From positions 1 to 64,000 of the forward strand of contig JAGQUX010000010.1 of the NCBI GenBank assembly GCA_020438215.1: a stretch of 64,000 nucleotides of DNA, written 5' to 3'. This DNA is from Armatimonadota bacterium. GTDB lineage: Bacteria; Armatimonadota; Fimbriimonadia; Fimbriimonadales; Fimbriimonadaceae. A program made the translations under genes and the position numbers. The first letter of the stretch is position 1, and every line of letters begins with the position of its first letter. This document shows positions 59,690 through 64,000 of this stretch, piece by piece. Under the pieces are notes generated by a model that did no database searches, was not told the origin of the DNA, and saw nothing but the letters and a program-made list of their open reading frames with translations.

Positions 59690-61065
59690 AGTCGCCTTTT
59701 GCCGGTCAGCGGATAGCCGTTGCGGGGATGGGGGTGAGTGGACTTGCTATTGCGAAAGCCGCACAAAAGATGGGAGCAACTCCTGTCGTATTGGAACAAC
59801 GCCCGGGTGATGTCCCCAGCGTAATGAAAGCCGTAGACACTCTGCAAGGGCTGGGGATTGAAGCGATAACTGGCTGGCCGGGAAGGCTTGACCCCGAAGA
59901 ATTTGATTTGCTCGTTGTGTCTCCCGGTTTGCCGCCAAGTCACCCGGTGATGCGGGATATGGCGGGAAAGGTAATCGGTGAGATCGAGTTTGCGTATCAG
60001 ATTAGCGATGCCCCCATCCTTGCGATCACCGGTACCAACGGGAAGAGTACCACGACGGTGATGCTCTGGCTGACTCTGAAAGGAGCGGGATGCGATGCCG
60101 TGCTTTGCGGGAATATTGCGGGCAGCGGCTACCCTGAGCAAACGCTCACGGAAGCGGCAATGAATGCGACGGCGGACTCCGTTTTGGTGGCGGAAGTCAG
60201 TTCTGCACAGCTCGAAACGGTGAAAGAGTTCGCACCCAGAGTGGCCTGCATCACGAACATCACCAGCGATCATATGGATCGATACGGCACGCTTGAGAAT
60301 TACGAGAACGCGAAGCTGAATCTTGTCAAGAACATGGATTCGAGTGGCACCGTGGTTCTCAATCGGGATGCAAACGGGATTGACCGCAGCAAGCTGCAAA
60401 CGACTGGCACCCAAGCCCAAATCGCTGAATTCGATCTCAAAACGGGAGGGCCACACACGCGGATTGAGGAGGGTCGAATCTGCTTTTCCGGGGAATGGCG
60501 AGACATCCGAGATTTGCCGTTCCTGGGCGAGCACAACCTGATCAATGCCATGACGGCGTGGGAGATGGCAGTGGCGTTCACCGAACCGAATAGCGGAATG
60601 CTCCGCGGTCTGCTGTCGTTTGAACCGCTCGCGAATCGCATGGAGCCGATGGGCGATAAGGGTGGGGTTTTGGTCATCAACAACTCGATGTGCACAAACC
60701 CAGAAGCCGTCGCGGCGAGCAGTCGAGGGTTGCCCGGCAAGCACCACCTTTTGATGGGTGGAAAGACAAAAGATAACGATTTTGCACCGCTCAAAAAGTA
60801 CTTAGCGGAAACAGACCATATTGTTTACATTTTTGGGCCAGATCCAGGTCATTTTGCGAGTATTATTGGAAGAGAACCGAACAGCTTTCCGGATATGAAA
60901 TCGGCATTTCTCGCCGCTACGGAAAATGCGAAGGTCGGGGAAACGATTTTGCTCTCGCCAGGATGTGCGAGTGCGGAACCGTACACAAACTTTATGGAAC
61001 GCGGGGAGGCGTTCCGGCAAATTGCCAAGGATTGGTTAGAAAATGACACGGAGTCTGAAGTTTGA
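59686..61065 (+). CDS. murD: UDP-MurNAc-L-alanine:D-glutamate ligase
   Basis: MurD adds D-Glu to the cytoplasmic precursor. The 459-aa protein starts MKSPFAGQRIAVAGMGVSG and has the ATP loop ITGTNGKSTTT, ITSDHMDRYG and a C-terminal LLSPGCASAEPYTNFMERGEAF, the family signature. The start at 59686 overlaps the mraY stop by 4 nt; upstream in-frame codons lie in mraY. Its last 23 nt overlap ftsW. Confidence 0.95.
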   Translation: MKSPFAGQRIAVAGMGVSGLAIAKAAQKMGATPVVLEQRPGDVPSVMKAVDTLQGLGIEAITGWPGRLDPEEFDLLVVSPGLPPSHPVMRDMAGKVIGEIEFAYQISDAPILAITGTNGKSTTTVMLWLTLKGAGCDAVLCGNIAGSGYPEQTLTEAAMNATADSVLVAEVSSAQLETVKEFAPRVACITNITSDHMDRYGTLENYENAKLNLVKNMDSSGTVVLNRDANGIDRSKLQTTGTQAQIAEFDLKTGGPHTRIEEGRICFSGEWRDIRDLPFLGEHNLINAMTAWEMAVAFTEPNSGMLRGLLSFEPLANRMEPMGDKGGVLVINNSMCTNPEAVAASSRGLPGKHHLLMGGKTKDNDFAPLKKYLAETDHIVYIFGPDPGHFASIIGREPNSFPDMKSAFLAATENAKVGETILLSPGCASAEPYTNFMERGEAFRQIAKDWLENDTESEV

Positions 61066-62293
61066 TCCGTTCCTGATTGGAGCGGCGTTGATTGCAACCG
61101 TACTCGGGTTGATTGCGATCTGGGATGCGGGATACGCCCGCGCTGCCGTCAATGGCACCCTCCTCCCGCGCGAATTTTGGATGCAAGGCATATTCTCCGT
61201 TCTCTCTGTCGGGCTTGGCTTGGCCTGCGCCAAGATCACCGTACAAAAGTGGGAGAAGCTCGCTTCCTGGCTCATGGGGCTTGGACTGTTCGGGCTACTT
61301 CTGGTTGAGCTTCCGGTCATCGGGAAAGAAATCGGAGGTGCTCGCCGTTGGATTGACCTGAAGGTGATGACGATCCAACCTTCGGAGTTTGTCAAGCTCG
61401 CCGCGATCATCTATCTCGCCGCGATTCTTACGCGCCATAAACCCTGGGAGAAACCGAAGTTTAAGAACAACCGCCAGTGGGTTGGCAAAGTTCTGATTCC
61501 CAAAATCGGTCGAGCTTTGCCGTTTTTGCCCGTTCTCCTTTCTATTGCGTTGATAGAACATGAACCCGACTTGGCAACAGCGATGGTTGTTGTTGTGGTC
61601 ATGTACGCGATGATGTTCGTGGGGGGAGTGAGCTGGAAATCGATGGCTTTGATGTCCTTGATCGGAGCCGCATTTGCCGGTTACATGATCATGGACAAGC
61701 CGTACCGAATCGAGCGGATTTTGAACCACAGTAGCCGCTGGTCAGAGCGAAATATCGAGGACATTGGCTATCAAACCACGCAAAGCGAAATGGCAATGGC
61801 GAGTGGCGGGATGATCGGGCATGGGTTGGGAGAAGGGCGCGCCAAGCACACTCTCCCCGCTCCAACCACCGACTTTATCATTGCTACAGTGGCGGAAGAG
61901 TTTGGGCTCGTTGGTTCGCTGGTGATTCTGGCCCTGATGGGGACGATTGCTCTCCGGCTGGCGTTGCTTTCTTTTAGCAGGCGCGAATCGTTCGATCGGT
62001 TGCTCTTGCTTGGCGTTGCGGTCTGGATCGGCGTCCAGTCAGCAACGAACATCATGATGGCGAACGGAACTCTGCCCCCCATCGGATTGCCGCTGGCTTT
62101 CTTTAGCTATGGCGGATCGAGCTTGCTGGCGATTTGGGCGGCGATTGGGATTTGCACTTCGGTACTGTCACGTCAAGAGTCGCTGGATGAAGATGACTCC
62201 GAACCCCCGGTTGCTAAGAAAAAGAAACGCAAATTTGGAGTTCCGAAGAAGAACCCGACTCAACATCGCAGTCGGTCGGTGACTCTGCGATGA
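61043..62293 (+). CDS. ftsW: Septal peptidoglycan glycosyltransferase FtsW (SEDS)
   Basis: FtsW polymerises glycan at the septum with FtsI. The 416-aa protein has about 10 helices and the SEDS motifs ARRWIDL with QPSEFVKLA, EHEPDLATAMV, LGEGRAKHTLPAPTTDFI and GLPLAFFSYGGSSLL. The C-terminus is basic with KKKKRK. It overlaps murD by 23 nt and murG by 4 nt. Confidence 0.93.
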   Translation: MTRSLKFDPFLIGAALIATVLGLIAIWDAGYARAAVNGTLLPREFWMQGIFSVLSVGLGLACAKITVQKWEKLASWLMGLGLFGLLLVELPVIGKEIGGARRWIDLKVMTIQPSEFVKLAAIIYLAAILTRHKPWEKPKFKNNRQWVGKVLIPKIGRALPFLPVLLSIALIEHEPDLATAMVVVVVMYAMMFVGGVSWKSMALMSLIGAAFAGYMIMDKPYRIERILNHSSRWSERNIEDIGYQTTQSEMAMASGGMIGHGLGEGRAKHTLPAPTTDFIIATVAEEFGLVGSLVILALMGTIALRLALLSFSRRESFDRLLLLGVAVWIGVQSATNIMMANGTLPPIGLPLAFFSYGGSSLLAIWAAIGICTSVLSRQESLDEDDSEPPVAKKKKRKFGVPKKNPTQHRSRSVTLR

Positions 62294-63387
62294 AGCTAGT
62301 TGTCACTGGCGGAGGGACAGGCGGGCACGTTTTTCCTGCCCTGGAAGTGGCGAAAGCATCCCGAGATTCGGGCGATGATGTTCGCTACTTTGGCTCTTTT
62401 CGTGGGCAAGAACGAGCCGCTTGCGAGAAAGCCGAAATGCCGTTTGTGGCGTTTGCCAGTGAGCCAGTTTATAGCCTGACCAAGATCAAGGGCATCAAAA
62501 GTTTGATGCGGCTTTTGAAATCGAGTGGGCAGGTGATGCGCGAACTCGCCGAGGTTCGTCCGGACATCGTCTTCGCGACAGGCGGCTATGCCGCCGCACC
62601 CGTTTTGAATGCTGCCCGCCGGATGAAACTCCCTATTGTCATCCACGAGCAGAACACTGTTCCGGGGCGAACAAACCGGATTATGAGCCGCTCGGCCAAA
62701 GCGGTTTGCACAGTTTTTCATCAGACAGCGCAGCACTTCCCGCATGTGAAAACGGTGAGGACAGGGATGCCCGTTCGGGATGTGATGCGACAGAGTGCAC
62801 AAGGCACGTTGATGCTGGATAGCGACCCAACGAACAGTGCTCCGATGGTGCTTGTGATGGGAGGCTCGCAGGGGAGCGCGGCCCTCAACGATATTGCTTT
62901 GACGACTGCCGTTCGCATGGCAACCACGGAGCTTCAATGGTTTCACCTCACGGGGCTTAGCCACTTTGAGAGCACGATGGAATCGCTCAATAAAATGGGC
63001 ATCAAGTCGAACTATGTAATCAAGGCATATCTGGAAGCGGAGCAGATGGCGGCGGCACTCTTCCAATCCACGGTTGCGGTTTGCCGATCTGGGGCAGGGA
63101 CACTCGCCGAACTTGCCGCATTCCGAAAGCCCTCAATTTTGGTGCCTTATCCGCAGGCGTTTGGTCAACATCAGCTTTACAATGCTCAGGAGTTTGCCGA
63201 GATCGGCGCGGCAGAAATCTTGACGCAAGACGAAATTCAATCAGTGGATTTAGAAGGGCGGATTCTTGCTTGGCTGAACGATAAAGATCGTGTTGCCGAG
63301 GCACAAAAGGCACTCGCGGAGTGGGACGTGCCGGATGCTGTGCCCAAAATTCTCTCGGTAGTTCGCGAATCTGCGAGCCGGAACTAA
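62290..63387 (+). CDS. murG: UDP-GlcNAc:undecaprenyl-PP-MurNAc-pentapeptide transferase
   Basis: MurG makes lipid II from lipid I. The 365-aa GT28 protein has the N-terminal GGGTGGHVFPALEVA loop, FATGGYAAAPVL, IHEQNTVPGRTNR, GGSQGSAALND and CRSGAGTLAELAAFRKPSILVPYP, all typical. It overlaps ftsW by 4 nt and leads to murC after 3 nt. Confidence 0.95.
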   Translation: MKLVVTGGGTGGHVFPALEVAKASRDSGDDVRYFGSFRGQERAACEKAEMPFVAFASEPVYSLTKIKGIKSLMRLLKSSGQVMRELAEVRPDIVFATGGYAAAPVLNAARRMKLPIVIHEQNTVPGRTNRIMSRSAKAVCTVFHQTAQHFPHVKTVRTGMPVRDVMRQSAQGTLMLDSDPTNSAPMVLVMGGSQGSAALNDIALTTAVRMATTELQWFHLTGLSHFESTMESLNKMGIKSNYVIKAYLEAEQMAAALFQSTVAVCRSGAGTLAELAAFRKPSILVPYPQAFGQHQLYNAQEFAEIGAAEILTQDEIQSVDLEGRILAWLNDKDRVAEAQKALAEWDVPDAVPKILSVVRESASRN

Positions 63388-63390
63388 TCC

Positions 63391-64000
63391 ATGAGAACAC
63401 CCCAAGAAATTCGGACTGAGTTTGCCCCCCGCGAATCGCTGGATGGAGCGCAGTCGTTTTTCTTGGTGGGGATCGGCGGGGCCGGGATGTCTGGCGTCGC
63501 GCGGATGCTCAAGAATCGTGGCTTTCGCGTTCGCGGAACAGATTCCACCCCCTCGCATGTCACTGAACTGTTGGAAGACCTCGGTATTGAAGTCACGATT
63601 GGTCATACAGGGGAAGGATTGGATGAAAGTGATGTCCTTGTTCTCACCGATGCCATTGACTTGAATACATCTCCTGAGGTGCAACGCGCTCGGGAGCTTG
63701 GTTTGCCGCTGTACCGACGTTCGCAGGTTCTGGGATGGCTCCTCAAGGATAAGAAGACGGTTGCCGTCACCGGAACTCACGGCAAAACCACCACGACGGG
63801 CATGGTTGCCGCGGCCTTTCGAGCGGCGGGGCTGCATCCAACAATCGTTGCGGGTGCGGAGATTGCCGAGTTTGGCGGAGCCATCGCCGAGGGGGACGGC
63901 GATTTTGCTGTTGTCGAAGCGTGCGAGGCGTACGACTCGCTCCGTGATTTCGATCCTTATCTTGTTGTCCTTACGAACCTTGAGCCGGATCATCTGGATT
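63391..64000 (+). CDS. murC: UDP-MurNAc:L-alanine ligase, N-terminal part
   Basis: This gene continues beyond the window. The 203 visible residues, starting MRTPQEIRTEF, carry the MurC start pattern FFLVGIGGAGMSGVARML and RGTDS. The ATP loop VTGTHGKTTTTGM follows, then ACEAYDSLRDFDPYLVVLTNLEPDHLD, which has the family's EAxEYD-like and NxExDHLD segments. The EADE-type position reads EACEAYD. The ATG at 63391 is 3 nt after the murG stop. The order murG-murC fits the cluster. Confidence 0.93.
   Translation, partial: MRTPQEIRTEFAPRESLDGAQSFFLVGIGGAGMSGVARMLKNRGFRVRGTDSTPSHVTELLEDLGIEVTIGHTGEGLDESDVLVLTDAIDLNTSPEVQRARELGLPLYRRSQVLGWLLKDKKTVAVTGTHGKTTTTGMVAAAFRAAGLHPTIVAGAEIAEFGGAIAEGDGDFAVVEACEAYDSLRDFDPYLVVLTNLEPDHLD

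Noticed and set aside
59641-60747. 368-codon open frame on the minus strand within murD
   Set aside because: It is opposite a fully conserved murD, has no recognisable domain and an Arg/His-rich composition typical of a shadow frame.
1-64000. CRISPR array, rRNA genes or intact insertion sequences
   Set aside because: No regularly spaced repeats, no transposase-like frame and no rRNA signature were found in the window.

Overview
The window is a gene-dense bacterial chromosome segment of moderate GC. Most genes are single-domain housekeeping or envelope functions, and many are joined by 1-8 nt ATGA-type overlaps. Several features suggest the lineage: a Kdo transferase (WaaA, so LPS), a dcw cluster whose MurE has a DNPR motif (meso-DAP peptidoglycan), planctomycete-style DUF1592-family/DUF1552 proteins, DinB-family clusters and GYF-domain membrane proteins. 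Together these fit a diderm outside the Proteobacteria, and Armatimonadota (Fimbriimonas-like) is my best guess. This is inference, because no rRNA is present.

Layout. 1-340: the tail of a membrane protein, a repeat-rich gap and what looks like the 3' half of a tRNA-Arg(CCT), a possible integration scar. 364-6202: small, partly AT-rich accessory genes (ALDC-like secreted protein, two DinB proteins, DUF6717-like, YfbU family) around a sulfide:quinone oxidoreductase. 6355-9575: copper export ATPase and a secreted YHS/TRASH-type protein. 10259-18739: a complete histidine-to-glutamate hut set (hutU, hutH, hutG, hutI) with three unrelated small genes embedded, bracketed by two paralogous GYF-domain membrane proteins. 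18897-26549: rhomboid-like protein, glutathione peroxidase, DUF1592/DUF1552 pair, bPH2 pair, DUF1801. 26709-32554: EF-G-like GTPase, three tandem paralogous methyltransferases, then rplJ-rplL behind a recognisable L10 leader but without rplKA or rpoBC.

32596-37447, minus strand: a candidate membrane-anchored nuclease toxin with a 4-nt-overlapping partner, followed upstream by a VWA protein and two FHA proteins. The VWA protein carries four short Thr-centred repeats at its N-terminus that could be FHA ligands. 37444-50593: Nnr, ASCH, hydrolase, DUF433, purC-waaA, hypothetical membrane proteins, an MFS exporter, argGH and an M23-CAP fusion. 50594-50983 is a gap that can fold into several hairpins upstream of mraZ. 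50984-64000: the dcw cluster mraZ-rsmH-ftsL-ftsI-murE-murF-[opposite-strand secreted protein]-mraY-murD-ftsW-murG-murC, with murC cut by the window end.

The strongest candidates for something new are the toxin/immunity-like pair (32596-33392), the FHA/VWA module with Thr repeats (33397-37447), the methyltransferase triplet (28903-31296), the structured mraZ leader and the gene inserted antisense within dcw.
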